Notes: generated by a model from the letters alone, not told the origin. DNA of 64,000 nt from Comamonas resistens (GCF_030064165.1 NZ_CP125947.1:1984001-2048000), one strand, 5' to 3'. Positions 25,719 to 34,754 are shown, numbered from the stretch's first letter. Numbers and translations are program-made.

Positions 25719-27266
25719 ATGCATACGGATTCCCCTGTACAGACCGTTGCCCAGGCGCTGGCGCGCACGGTGGCCCGTTTTCCGCAAAGACCCGCCTATA
25801 TCGACCAGGGGCAAAGCCATGACTGGCAGCAAATCGATGCCCTGGCCGAGGCCTGGGCTCGGCGCCTGTCCGCCATGGGCCTGCGCCGTGGCGACCGCAT
25901 AGGCGTGATCCTGACCAATGGCCTGCCCTGGATTCTCAGCTATCTGGCGGCAGCCAGGATGGGTGCGGTCATCTTGGGCCTGAGCCTGCGCTACCGCGAT
26001 ACCGAGCTGGATTTCATGCTGGCTGACAGCCGGGTCAAGGCCGTGCTGGCACCGCGCGAGTTCGCCGGCTTTGACTATATGGACTATCTGGAGCGGGCTT
26101 GCCGGCGGTTCCCGACGCTGGAGCATCTGGTCTGGGTGGACCAGCAGTTTGTACCGGAGCTGCAATCTGCCGCCAGTGCAGGAGAGGCGGCTTCGCCGGG
26201 CTGGGAGCCTCAGCCCGAGGATCTGCTGCTGATCATCTATACCTCGGGCACTACGGGCAGGCCCAAGGCGGCGGGCCTCAGCCATCGCTCGCAACTGGGC
26301 TCGGCACAGGCCCAGTGTGCCCATGTGCGTGCCACGGCCGATGATCTGGTGCAGCTGGCCATGCCGCTCAACCATGTGGGTGGCATTACCTGCGGCGTGC
26401 TGACCATGCTGCTGGCGGGTGGCTGCTGCGAACTGGTGCCGATGTTCAGCCCCGAAGCGGTGCTGAAAATGGCGCAGCAGCATTCGCCGACCTGGATGGT
26501 GGGCGTGCCCACCATGCTGACCTTGCTGCTCATGCACCCGTTGCTGGAGCAGACCGATCTGAGCCGGCTGAGGCTGATTGTGGTCGGTGGCTCGAATGTG
26601 GAGCCTGCCTTGCTCAACCGCGTGCAGCAATTGTTTCCCGGCGTGGCCATCATGAATCTCTACGGCTTGTCCGAGACTTCGGGAGCCATCGTCATGACGC
26701 CCTGGCAGGCCAGCCAGCAGGCCTTGCTGCACAGCATAGGCAAGCCACTGGAGGGCGCCGAGCTGCGCGTGGTCAAGGCCGATGGCCGGGACGCTGTGCA
26801 GGGCGAGGTGGGTGAGCTGTGGTTTCGCGGCGCCGGGGTGATTCCCGGCTATGTGGGCCAGCAGCAGGATTCTTCGGCCTTCGATGACCAGGGCTGGATG
26901 CATTCCGGCGACCTGGGCCTTGTGGATGGGGAGGGGCTGGTCCACCTCATGGGGCGCCAGAAGGATATGTTCATCCAGGGGGGCTTCAACGTCTATCCCA
27001 GCGAGGTGGAAGGCGTGATTGCCGGCTACCCCGGTGTGCTGATGGTGGCCGGTATTGGCGTGCCAGACCCCGTGCTGGGCGAGGTGGGGCGCTATTTTGT
27101 CGTGCCCAGGCCTGATGCGCAGATCAACGAGGCGGCGCTGCAGGACTATTGCCGACGGCATCTGGCCGATTACAAGGTGCCGCGCCAGATCGTGCTGCGC
27201 CAGAACCTGCCGCTGACTCCGGCCGGAAAGATTCAGAAGGCGCTGCTGCGCCAGGAAGGAGCCTGA
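25719..27266 (+). CDS. AMP-dependent acyl-CoA synthetase
   Basis: This 515-residue ANL enzyme has the P-loop IIYTSGTTGRPKAA, YGLSETSG, HSGDLG and the C-terminal PAGKIQK lysine motif. The ATG at 25719 follows GGAGG by four bases; the longer frame from 25629 would overlap the BKACE gene. It resembles ligases for medium or branched acids and probably activates the acid entering the pathway (AtuH-like position). A second ligase is encoded downstream. Confidence 0.9.
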   Translation: MHTDSPVQTVAQALARTVARFPQRPAYIDQGQSHDWQQIDALAEAWARRLSAMGLRRGDRIGVILTNGLPWILSYLAAARMGAVILGLSLRYRDTELDFMLADSRVKAVLAPREFAGFDYMDYLERACRRFPTLEHLVWVDQQFVPELQSAASAGEAASPGWEPQPEDLLLIIYTSGTTGRPKAAGLSHRSQLGSAQAQCAHVRATADDLVQLAMPLNHVGGITCGVLTMLLAGGCCELVPMFSPEAVLKMAQQHSPTWMVGVPTMLTLLLMHPLLEQTDLSRLRLIVVGGSNVEPALLNRVQQLFPGVAIMNLYGLSETSGAIVMTPWQASQQALLHSIGKPLEGAELRVVKADGRDAVQGEVGELWFRGAGVIPGYVGQQQDSSAFDDQGWMHSGDLGLVDGEGLVHLMGRQKDMFIQGGFNVYPSEVEGVIAGYPGVLMVAGIGVPDPVLGEVGRYFVVPRPDAQINEAALQDYCRRHLADYKVPRQIVLRQNLPLTPAGKIQKALLRQEGA

Positions 27267-27268
27267 CC

Positions 27269-28072
27269 ATGAATGTGCAATTCGATTTCAGCGGCCGCCA
27301 TGTGATGGTGTTTGGCGGCACCACGGGCATCAATCTGGGCATTGCCCAGTGCTATGCAAGAGCGGGAGCCCGCGTCACCGTGGCCAGCCGCAAGCAGGCC
27401 AATGTGGATGCGGCCGTGGCCACGCTGGGTGCGGCGGCCCTCGGCGTGGTGGCCGATGTGCGTGATGAGCAGACGGTGGCGGCGGCACTGACCCAGGCAG
27501 TGGAGCGTCATGGTCCTATCGATGTGCTGGTGTCCGGCGCGGCGGGCAATTTCCTCGCGCCTGCCGATCAGATGTCCTCCAATGCCTTCAAGGTGGTGCT
27601 GGATATCGACCTGCTGGGCAGCTTTCATGTGGCGCGCCATGCCGTCCAGCACCTGCACCCCGGTGCCTCCAGCCTGATCTTCATCACGGCGCCGCAGTCT
27701 GTCGTGCCCATGGCCTACCAGGCCCATGTCTGCGCTGCCAAGGCCGGTGTGGATCAGCTCACAAGAGTGCTGGCGCTGGAATGGGGGGCACGCGGTGTGC
27801 GCGTCAATGCGATATCGCCCGGCCCGATTGCCGGCACCGAAGGCATGCGCCGGCTGGCGCCGCAGGGCGAGCAGGGGGATGCCCTGGTGAGGCAGATGGT
27901 GCCGCTGGGGCGCATGGGCACGACCGACGATATAGGCCAGCTGGCCCTGTTTCTGGGCAGCGACGCGGCCAGCTATATCTCGGGCACGGTGATTGCCTGC
28001 GATGGCGGTGCCCAGGGCCAGCTCTCGCCCATGATTGCGGCCGCCGCCGATGGCGTATTGAAAAAGACATAA
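27269..28072 (+). CDS. SDR family protein, 2,4-dienoyl-CoA reductase-like
   Basis: This 267-residue SDR has the nucleotide motif FGGTTGINLGIA, SGAAGNF in place of NNAG, CAAKAGVDQLTR around the catalytic Lys, and NAISPGPIAGTEGM. These match the DECR/PECR branch of SDRs that reduces dienoyl- or enoyl-CoA, rather than classical dehydrogenases. It follows the ligase by two bases. A reductase for double bonds in an unsaturated chain fits degradation of terpenoid or unsaturated branched acids (inference). Confidence 0.84.
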   Translation: MNVQFDFSGRHVMVFGGTTGINLGIAQCYARAGARVTVASRKQANVDAAVATLGAAALGVVADVRDEQTVAAALTQAVERHGPIDVLVSGAAGNFLAPADQMSSNAFKVVLDIDLLGSFHVARHAVQHLHPGASSLIFITAPQSVVPMAYQAHVCAAKAGVDQLTRVLALEWGARGVRVNAISPGPIAGTEGMRRLAPQGEQGDALVRQMVPLGRMGTTDDIGQLALFLGSDAASYISGTVIACDGGAQGQLSPMIAAAADGVLKKT

Positions 28073-28142
28073 CAAGCAAAAAAGCGTGGGAGTGTGGGTG
28101 ATCTGAGTTTTTCCAGGACAAGCACTATCAAGGAGACAAGCC

Positions 28143-29735
28143 ATGATCGAGATGAATCTGTCGCAGCAGGCGCGCCGCATACGGCGCATTGCTCTCGGGG
28201 ATCTGCTGTACCGCACGGCCGCAAAGTTCGGGCAGCGCACGGCGCTGGTCGATGGCGAGCAACGTATCAGCTATGCCGAGCTGGACGCGCGCAGCTCGCG
28301 CTTTGCCCGCTATCTGCTGGACAGCATAGGGCCGGGCAAGCAGGTGGGCATGCTGTGCGCCAACTCCATCGACATGGTGGTGGCCTTCAACGGCATCCAC
28401 AAGGCCAGCCAGGTCTGGGTGCCCGTCAACATCAAGCTCGATGTGGCCGCCATAGGCTATATCCTGCAGCATGCGGAAGTTTCTGCCGTGGTGGTGGACC
28501 AGGAAATGCTGGGCTTGCCGGGGCTGGTCGATCTGCTCAAACAGCTGGCCGTGCCGCTGATCCTCACGCGCGTGGCTGCAGGGTCTGAGCTGGGTATGAC
28601 TGTCGATGGCCTGACCTTGACCCAGGCCGAGGCCGGCCAGTCCGACCAACTGCCCGAGGTCGAGATTGACGACAACCAGGCTGCGCTGCTGATGTACACC
28701 AGTGGCACCACGGGAAATCCCAAAGGGGTGGTGCACTCCCATCTATCGGTGTATTCCGCCATCCAGGGCAATATCGACGAGATCCATTATCGTGAAACCG
28801 ATGTGCTCAGCGGCTGGCTGCCGCTGTTTCACTGTGCCCAGCACTCGCTGACGCAGACGGCGATTGCCACCGGTGCCTGCACGGTGCTGACGCGCGCTTT
28901 TGTGCCGGCAGAAGTGGGGCAACTGGTCATCATGGAGGGGGTGACGATTTTTGTGGGCCTGCCGCTGATGTATGCGGCCGTGCTGGCCGATCCCGGCTTT
29001 GCGCCTACGACCATCCGCCAGTGCATCTATGCCATGGCGCCTATTCCCAAGCCGCTGATTGCGCAGATTGCCAAGCGCATGAGTGACAACCTGTCGCTGG
29101 CTACGGGGCAGACCGAAATCTACCCGGCCACTATGACCTTCTACCCCATGCTCAACCCCGACTGCGATGCCAATTTCTGGGGCAGCAGCCTGTCCACCTG
29201 CGAGACGGCCATCATGGATGACGACGGCAATCTGCTGGGGCCGGGCCAGGTCGGGGAGATCGTGCACCGGGGCCCCAATGTCATGCTGGGTTACTTCAAG
29301 GACCCCAAGGCCACGGCCGAGGCCCAGAAGTTTGGTTGGCATCACACCGGCGATCTTGGTATCTGGGATGCCAAGGGCCGCATGGAGTTTGTCGACCGCA
29401 AGAAGGACATGATCAAGACCGGTGGCGAGAACGTGGCCAGCGTCAAGGTCGAGGCCGTGGTGCTGGCTCACCCGGAGATCGCGGCTGCAGCCGTCTTCGG
29501 CCTGCCGCATCCGCACTGGAGCGAGGCGGTCTGCGCATTTGTGATGCGCAAGCCCGGAACCTCGGTCGATGCCGACTCGGTGCTTGCCCACTGCCGCCAG
29601 CATCTGGGCGGCTTTGAAGTGCCCAAGCTTGTGCACTTTGTCGATGCCTTTCCTTCCACGGCCACGGGCAAGGTGCAGAAGAACGTGATGCGCAGGCAGT
29701 TCGAGCAGATTGCCAGGGATCTATGGGGCGAGTGA
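28143..29735 (+). CDS. AMP-dependent acyl-CoA synthetase (last gene of operon)
   Basis: This 530-residue ANL enzyme has LMYTSGTTGNPKGVVHS, TGQTEIYPA in the place of YGMTE, HHTGDLG and the terminal ATGKVQK lysine. AAGGAGA is close to its ATG. The unusual TGQTE motif separates it from the other two ligases in the window. A terminator follows, so it ends the TetR-headed operon. Confidence 0.9.
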   Translation: MIEMNLSQQARRIRRIALGDLLYRTAAKFGQRTALVDGEQRISYAELDARSSRFARYLLDSIGPGKQVGMLCANSIDMVVAFNGIHKASQVWVPVNIKLDVAAIGYILQHAEVSAVVVDQEMLGLPGLVDLLKQLAVPLILTRVAAGSELGMTVDGLTLTQAEAGQSDQLPEVEIDDNQAALLMYTSGTTGNPKGVVHSHLSVYSAIQGNIDEIHYRETDVLSGWLPLFHCAQHSLTQTAIATGACTVLTRAFVPAEVGQLVIMEGVTIFVGLPLMYAAVLADPGFAPTTIRQCIYAMAPIPKPLIAQIAKRMSDNLSLATGQTEIYPATMTFYPMLNPDCDANFWGSSLSTCETAIMDDDGNLLGPGQVGEIVHRGPNVMLGYFKDPKATAEAQKFGWHHTGDLGIWDAKGRMEFVDRKKDMIKTGGENVASVKVEAVVLAHPEIAAAAVFGLPHPHWSEAVCAFVMRKPGTSVDADSVLAHCRQHLGGFEVPKLVHFVDAFPSTATGKVQKNVMRRQFEQIARDLWGE

Positions 29736-29755
29736 TGCCCGCCGTGGATTGAAAC

Positions 29756-29779
29756 AGGCCAGCGAGAGCTGGCCTTTTT
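29756..29779 (+). terminator. Intrinsic terminator ending the TetR-headed operon
   Basis: The 8-bp stem AGGCCAGC/GCTGGCCT has a GAGA tetraloop and five T. It lies between the convergent ligase and SDR genes. Confidence 0.92.
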
Positions 29780-29783
29780 GTCA

Positions 29784-30584
29784 TCACTCCACGGTTTCCG
29801 GTGTCCAGGCAAAGACGGGGACAGTGCGCTCGGCAATGATCTTGTTGCGAGCCTCCAGCAAGGGGTAGAGCATTTCCGGCTGGGGAACGATCCAGTATTC
29901 GCCGCGCTCAATGGCTGCAAAAACCAGGCTGGCAAACTCATCGCTGCCCATGCCGTTTGCATCGAGCATATGGCTCATCATGCCGTGAAACTGCGCCGAT
30001 GCTGCGGATGGTGCTTCTCTGAAGATGGCGGTCTTGACCGGGCCTGGAGCCAGCAGCGAGACCTTGATATGCGGGTTCAGGGTGGCCAGCTCGTTGGCCA
30101 GGCTTTCGGTCAGCGCCACCACGGCGAACTTGGTGGCGGAATAGGGGGCCATCAGCGGACTGGGCAAAAAGCCTCCGACCGATGCCGTATTGATGATGCG
30201 CGCGGGTCTGTCTGCCTTGAGCAGGCGTGGCACAAAAGCGCGCAGGCCGTTGACGATGCCGTTGACGTTGACCTGCCAGGCCTGCTGCCATTGGGTGTCG
30301 CCGATCTCCCAGCAATTGCCGGTGGACAGCACGCCTGCGTTGTTGAACAGCAGATCGACCTGGCCAAATGCGGCATAGGCCTTGTCGGCCAGGGCATCCA
30401 GCGAGTCCTGTTTGGTGACATCGGTCACGACGGCAAGCGCTTGCTCGCCCAGCGCATGTGCGACAGCGTCCAGTTTTTCCTGATCCCGGTCGGCCAGGAC
30501 GAGCTTCATTCCCTGGGCTGCGGCCTGTCTGGCAAGGCCCGCACCAATACCACTGGCAGCTCCAGTGATGACAGCAACTTTCAT
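29784..30584 (-). CDS. SDR family NAD(P)-dependent oxidoreductase
   Basis: This 266-residue classical SDR has TGAASGIG, NNAG, NTASVGGF and the catalytic YSATK. It lies on the opposite strand to the carboxylase operon, convergent with it, and has its own AT-rich upstream region. Substrate unknown; the link to the neighbouring operon is positional only. Confidence 0.87.
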   Translation of the reverse strand: MKVAVITGAASGIGAGLARQAAAQGMKLVLADRDQEKLDAVAHALGEQALAVVTDVTKQDSLDALADKAYAAFGQVDLLFNNAGVLSTGNCWEIGDTQWQQAWQVNVNGIVNGLRAFVPRLLKADRPARIINTASVGGFLPSPLMAPYSATKFAVVALTESLANELATLNPHIKVSLLAPGPVKTAIFREAPSAASAQFHGMMSHMLDANGMGSDEFASLVFAAIERGEYWIVPQPEMLYPLLEARNKIIAERTVPVFAWTPETVE

Positions 30585-31742
30585 GATTTCCTCATTTCAA
30601 TCAATGCGATTTGATTAAAGCATTGAATGATTAAGAAAAATTTCCATGATTTCCCACTTGACAGAATTAGCGCATATTTACAGTGCTCATGATCGATTAA
30701 ATATAAACACGGGGTTGACATAAAAATTCAAGGGGCACAGTATGTCTGAATGAATTAATGGTTTTCCCTAAAATACTTTTATCTTGGACTTTGTGCAAAG
30801 ATAATTATTTCAATTCATGCTATTGATATAAATGAAAGATAAAAAATGGGGATGAATCGTCGAAGATTAGATATGTGATGAGAGCTGAATGAATCCAGTG
30901 GGAATGGATAAAAATGAGTATAGGCGGGGCGCCACGATTGCGGGCGTCCACTGCATGCTTGTTGCGTCAAGGGACTGTGATCGAGAATCTGAGTGTCGAT
31001 TCCGGTTGAGTATATATTGATTCCATTCCTCCCGTTTGATTATGCTCCTGATAGTCGAAGGAATAGGCTGAACTTTACATTATCAGGATTTATCTAATGA
31101 ATGTCCAAGTATTCGAAAATTTCGGATGAAGAGCTTGATGATATGACTATCTTGATTTTTTCCGTAAACCGCAATTTTATGGTGTTTGAATAATTGAGAT
31201 GTATTGTGATAATTTGAATTGATTTGTGGCGCCATATTTATAGAGTGCAGATTTTTCAGATGCACAGCTGATGATCCAACGGGAGGAATCTGGCAGGAAT
31301 TTATCCGTTTCAGCGAAGAGCTGTGAGTCCAGGTTCACGGCACGTTGTTGCCTGCTGGGCTTATGGCTCTACTCCATTTGCACTACATGGGGAATCGCAG
31401 TCCCCTGCATTGTCCGGTCTGCTTCGCAGACTCACGGCAACGGGCGAGGACATGGCCGTAATCTGGCGAGACTGCCAGCCTGAACAACAGGTCTATCTTC
31501 CGGTGTCGGTGGCGCCGCATTCGGGCCATGAAGGCTTGTCTTGGCCGGCCCTGGCGATGGGGAGGATCGCTGCAATTCTTATCCCCGCATCATGTGGACG
31601 CTTCTGTGGAAAACTGGGGTTGCAAATGGCGAAACCCGCGCCAGGCGGTGCTTTCCACGGATTGCCTAAAAAATGGACGATCTGCGCAAAATGGATGAAT
31701 TAAGGGTTTTTACCAGGGGTGAGAGGCCCAATCATAGGTCGT
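30585..31742. other. AT-rich non-coding stretch without a supported gene
   Basis: About 1.15 kb. The part from 30600 to about 31270 is strikingly AT-rich against its surroundings, and the rest returns to normal composition. A TTGACA at 30715 followed after 17 bases by CAGTAT (30738-30743) is promoter-like, but no ORF with a ribosome site follows. Small ORFs (31083-31265 minus; 31271-31483 and 31323-31703 plus) lack recognisable family features. It also holds a copy of a dispersed element (31640-31676). It may be a degraded insertion or a non-coding RNA locus. Confidence 0.6.
31640..31676 (+). repeat. Dispersed 37-bp element, copy 2
   Basis: Aligns without gaps with 8607-8643 (29/37), ending in GCCTAAAAAATGG in both. 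Found in non-coding DNA downstream of rlhA. Confidence 0.5.
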
Positions 31743-31779
31743 AAAAAAGCCCGCAACCGAGGCCGGTTTGCGGGCTTTT
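31743..31779 (-). terminator. Intrinsic terminator of rlhA
   Basis: The 12-bp stem is AAAAGCCCGCAA (31746-31757) with TTGCGGGCTTTT (31768-31779), and on the minus strand it is followed by a run of T (A-run at 31743-31748). It lies 22 bases beyond the rlhA stop. Confidence 0.9.
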
Positions 31780-31801
31780 GATGCAGAGCATCTGCCGGAA
31801 T

Positions 31802-33808
31802 TCAGGCCAGCGGCTTGGGGGCTGGGCGTGTGCGGTAGAACTGCATGGGGTGTTCCTGCATTTCCTTGGCATGCTGGTTCATCACCGACTTCTTCATCTT
31901 GCCCACCACATGCATCTCGCAGGGCTTGCAGTCAAAGCGCAGCGTGAGTTTTTCCTTGCCGTTGATCAGCTGCAGCGGCTCGGCCTTGATCGTTCCCTTG
32001 ACGCCGATCACGCCCTTGGCCTGCTTGGGGCACAGGCTCATCGAGAAGCGCACACAGTGCTTGGTGATCATCAGCGAGACTTCGCCTTCCTCTTCCTTGC
32101 TCTCGTAGGCAGCATCGATCACCTTCACGCCATGCTTGACATAGAAGTCATGCGCCTTCTGGTTGAACACATTGGCCAGATAGGTGAGCGTGTCTTCGGG
32201 GAAGGGCACGGGAGGCTCCACGGGCTTGGCGCGGGGCAGACGGATGAAGCCTGATTCGCGTGCGGCTTCCAGCGAGGCCACGGCATCGCGGCGCAGCTGG
32301 TTGAGCACCGAGGCGGGCACGAACCAGGGCTGGCTCAGGTTGAGCGCAATATCATGCACCGCAAAAATCGTGGCGCCAAAGCGGCCCAACTGCTCGCGCA
32401 GCGTGGTTTCGGCCTTGGCTGCATCGGTTGCGGCCTGATGCTCGTTGTCGATCTCGGCATAGCCGACAAAGCCGTCGTCGTCGGTCAGTTGCAGTGCAAA
32501 GCCCTTCGCCGTCTCCTTGAGCTCGGCCCACAGGCCGATACGACGTTCGCTGGATTTCTTCTCCAGCGTACGCACCCAGTCCATATCGCGGTTGCGGTTG
32601 ATCTCCAGGCCCTTGCGCAGGTCCTTGAACTCGGCAATCTCATTCTTGGGGAACACGCGCCAGATGCCTTTCTTGGCATGCATGCACTCGGCGCGGTTGA
32701 TGTGCACGCCCACGAGTTCCTTTTGCAGGTCGTAGTAGCACAGGCCGTCGCCGTTGTGCAGCTCGGTGGCCTTGTCGCTGGCTTCGATCTCGAACCACTT
32801 GTCGCCCACCTGGGTGACCCAGCCGATGGCACGGCCCGGAGTCTTGGGCGTGTCGAATGCGCCGATGTCGTCCTTGCGGCCATTGACGAAGTAGTCGGTG
32901 AACTCGCGGTTGAAGTTCTGGTCGGGATCGGGCTCGAAGGTGAAGCTGGTGCGGCCAGACGACGAGCGAGCAAGGGGCGCATCGGAGAACTCACGTTCTT
33001 CGATGATTTCGTCCAGCAGCTTGCGGTAGTGGGCGGTGATGTTCTTCACATAGCCCATGTCCTTGTAGCGGCCCTCGATCTTGAAGCTGCGCACGCCAGC
33101 GTCTATCAGCGCTCGCAGATTGTCGCTCTGATTGTTGTCCTTCATGGACAGCACATGCTTTTCGTGGGCGATGATGCGGCCGCTGGCGTCCGTCACCTCA
33201 TAGGGCAGGCGACAAGCCTGGTTGCAGTCGCCGCGGTTGGCGCTGCGGCCGGTGTGGGCGTGGCTGATGAAGCACTGGCCCGAATAGGCCACGCACAGCG
33301 CGCCATGCACGAAGAACTCGATCGTGGTGCGCGCCGGATCGGTGGCGGCGCGCACGGCGGCGATCTGGCGCAGGTCCAGTTCGCGCGCCACCACGATCTG
33401 TGACAGGCCTGCATCCTGCAGAAAGCGGGCTTTTTCGGGTGTGCGGATGTCGGTCTGGGTGGAGGCATGCAGCTGGATAGGAGGCATGTCCAGCTCCAGC
33501 AGGCCCATGTCCTGGATGATCAGCGCGTCGGCGCCTGCGTTGTAGATCTGCCAGGCCATATCGCGCGCGCCTTCCAACTCGTCGTCGCGCAAGATGGTGT
33601 TGAGCGTGATGAAGATGCGGCTGCCAAAGCGATGGGCATGCTTGATCAGACGCTCAAGATCACGAATGTCATTGCCCGCCGTGGCGCGCGCACCAAAGGC
33701 CGGACCGCCGATATAGACGGCGTCCGCTCCATGGTTGACGGCTTCAATGCCGATATCGGCATCGCGGGCCGGGGACAGGAGTTCGAGCTGGTGGGGCAGG
33801 AGAGACAT
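31802..33808 (-). CDS. rlhA: 23S rRNA 5-hydroxycytidine synthase (U32 peptidase family)
   Basis: This 668-residue protein of the U32/YdcP family starts HQLELLSPARDADIGIEAV. The conserved Cys set that holds an iron-sulfur cluster lies in CVAYSGQCFIS and GDCNQACRLPY. The length matches E. coli RlhA (about 650), which hydroxylates C2501 of 23S rRNA with prephenate-dependent chemistry. The related TrhP/UbiU proteins are shorter, so rlhA is the best call. It is monocistronic with its own terminator. Confidence 0.87.
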   Translation of the reverse strand: MSLLPHQLELLSPARDADIGIEAVNHGADAVYIGGPAFGARATAGNDIRDLERLIKHAHRFGSRIFITLNTILRDDELEGARDMAWQIYNAGADALIIQDMGLLELDMPPIQLHASTQTDIRTPEKARFLQDAGLSQIVVARELDLRQIAAVRAATDPARTTIEFFVHGALCVAYSGQCFISHAHTGRSANRGDCNQACRLPYEVTDASGRIIAHEKHVLSMKDNNQSDNLRALIDAGVRSFKIEGRYKDMGYVKNITAHYRKLLDEIIEEREFSDAPLARSSSGRTSFTFEPDPDQNFNREFTDYFVNGRKDDIGAFDTPKTPGRAIGWVTQVGDKWFEIEASDKATELHNGDGLCYYDLQKELVGVHINRAECMHAKKGIWRVFPKNEIAEFKDLRKGLEINRNRDMDWVRTLEKKSSERRIGLWAELKETAKGFALQLTDDDGFVGYAEIDNEHQAATDAAKAETTLREQLGRFGATIFAVHDIALNLSQPWFVPASVLNQLRRDAVASLEAARESGFIRLPRAKPVEPPVPFPEDTLTYLANVFNQKAHDFYVKHGVKVIDAAYESKEEEGEVSLMITKHCVRFSMSLCPKQAKGVIGVKGTIKAEPLQLINGKEKLTLRFDCKPCEMHVVGKMKKSVMNQHAKEMQEHPMQFYRTRPAPKPLA

Positions 33809-33867
33809 AGGGGCCGGATTATCTCAGCACCCCGTAATTTCAGCGCGGCGGTGGGTAATCGTCTGTT

Positions 33868-34602
33868 TCAATGCCCGCGAGGACTGAAGGTGCGTGGAAA
33901 CACCACCGGCCCGCTGCGGTCTGCCAGCCGGTAGCCCATGGCCGGGCGGTTGGATGTGCCATCGACATGGCCGGCCTCGACCAGGAACTGCGCCGCCAGC
34001 ATGCGGGTACGAAAGCCGCTTTTGTCCACGGTGCGGCCCAGCACGGTTTCATAGACCTGCTGCAACTGGGGCAGGGTAAAGGGCTCGGTCAGCAGAAAGG
34101 CGGGCAGTGAGGTGTATTCCACCTTGCTGCGCAGCCGTTCCACGGCAGCTACCAGTATTTCCCAGTGGTCGAATGCCAGCTGAGGCGCCGCCAGCAGTTC
34201 GTCCACATCGAACCAGGCGACATCGGCTGCGTTGGCGCCCTTGGTCAGCGCAATATCGGCACCGGGAATCAGGGCGAAGTACACATGGGTGGCAGACCAG
34301 CCGCGCGGGTCGCGGGCTGCACCGCCCCAGCTGCCCAGCTGTTCCAGATAAGGGCTGTCCACCCCGGTTTTTTCGCGCAGCTTGCGCCGTGCACAGGCCA
34401 GCAGGTCGGCATCCAGGTCCACATTGACAAAACCACCGGGTAGCGCCCAAAGACCGGGGAATGGATCGTCTGCTTGCCCCGGACGCTGCACCAGCAGCAC
34501 TTTGAGCGCCTTATCAAGAATGGTGAAGATCACCACGTCCACCGTCGTATAGGGGCGAGGAAAGTCCGGTGCCGGTTTGGCGTGACGCTGTGCAACGGTC
34601 AT
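33868..34602 (-). CDS. nrtR: NrtR-type transcriptional regulator (degenerate Nudix domain plus winged helix)
   Basis: This 244-residue protein has an N-terminal Nudix fold (about 20-150) and a C-terminal winged helix (about 160-225, EPFTLPQLQQVYETVLGR). The Nudix box reads RRKLREKTGV, so two of the conserved Glu are Lys and hydrolysis is probably lost, as in NrtR regulators. Those proteins bind ADP-ribose and release DNA (established in Shewanella). The ATG at 34602 is preferred over 34662, which lies inside the 38-bp palindrome. It diverges from kptA and most likely represses it. Confidence 0.86.
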   Translation of the reverse strand: MTVAQRHAKPAPDFPRPYTTVDVVIFTILDKALKVLLVQRPGQADDPFPGLWALPGGFVNVDLDADLLACARRKLREKTGVDSPYLEQLGSWGGAARDPRGWSATHVYFALIPGADIALTKGANAADVAWFDVDELLAAPQLAFDHWEILVAAVERLRSKVEYTSLPAFLLTEPFTLPQLQQVYETVLGRTVDKSGFRTRMLAAQFLVEAGHVDGTSNRPAMGYRLADRSGPVVFPRTFSPRGH

Positions 34603-34630
34603 AGGCAGGGCTTGACGGGTTGAATGATGG

Positions 34631-34668
34631 GTTGTATTGTACAACTTGCTTAAGTTGCTCAATACAAC
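34631..34668. promoter_or_regulatory. Nested palindromic operator between nrtR and kptA
   Basis: The 38-bp inverted repeat has outer arms GTTGTATTG/CAATACAAC and inner arms CAACTT/AAGTTG. The left part GTTGTATTGTACAAC is itself a 15-bp palindrome, and AAGTTG-N7-CAACTT (34652-34670) is a second one. It lies in the 152-bp divergent spacer and is the obvious NrtR binding site (inference). Confidence 0.75.
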
Positions 34669-34754
34669 TTAATGGGCGACCCGGGGCTGCCTTGATCTGG
34701 AACTTTCCATTTCAGGACGGGCCTCGATTCAGGAACCGAACACAAAAGAACAAT

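Noticed and set aside
31083..31265. 60-residue minus-strand ORF in the AT-rich gap
   Set aside because: GTG start without a ribosome site, composition typical of chance ORFs in AT-rich DNA, no recognisable family.
31271..31703. Two overlapping plus-strand ORFs (70 and 126 residues)
   Set aside because: They overlap in different frames, show no domain or signal features, and one runs through a dispersed element; neither has clear coding character.
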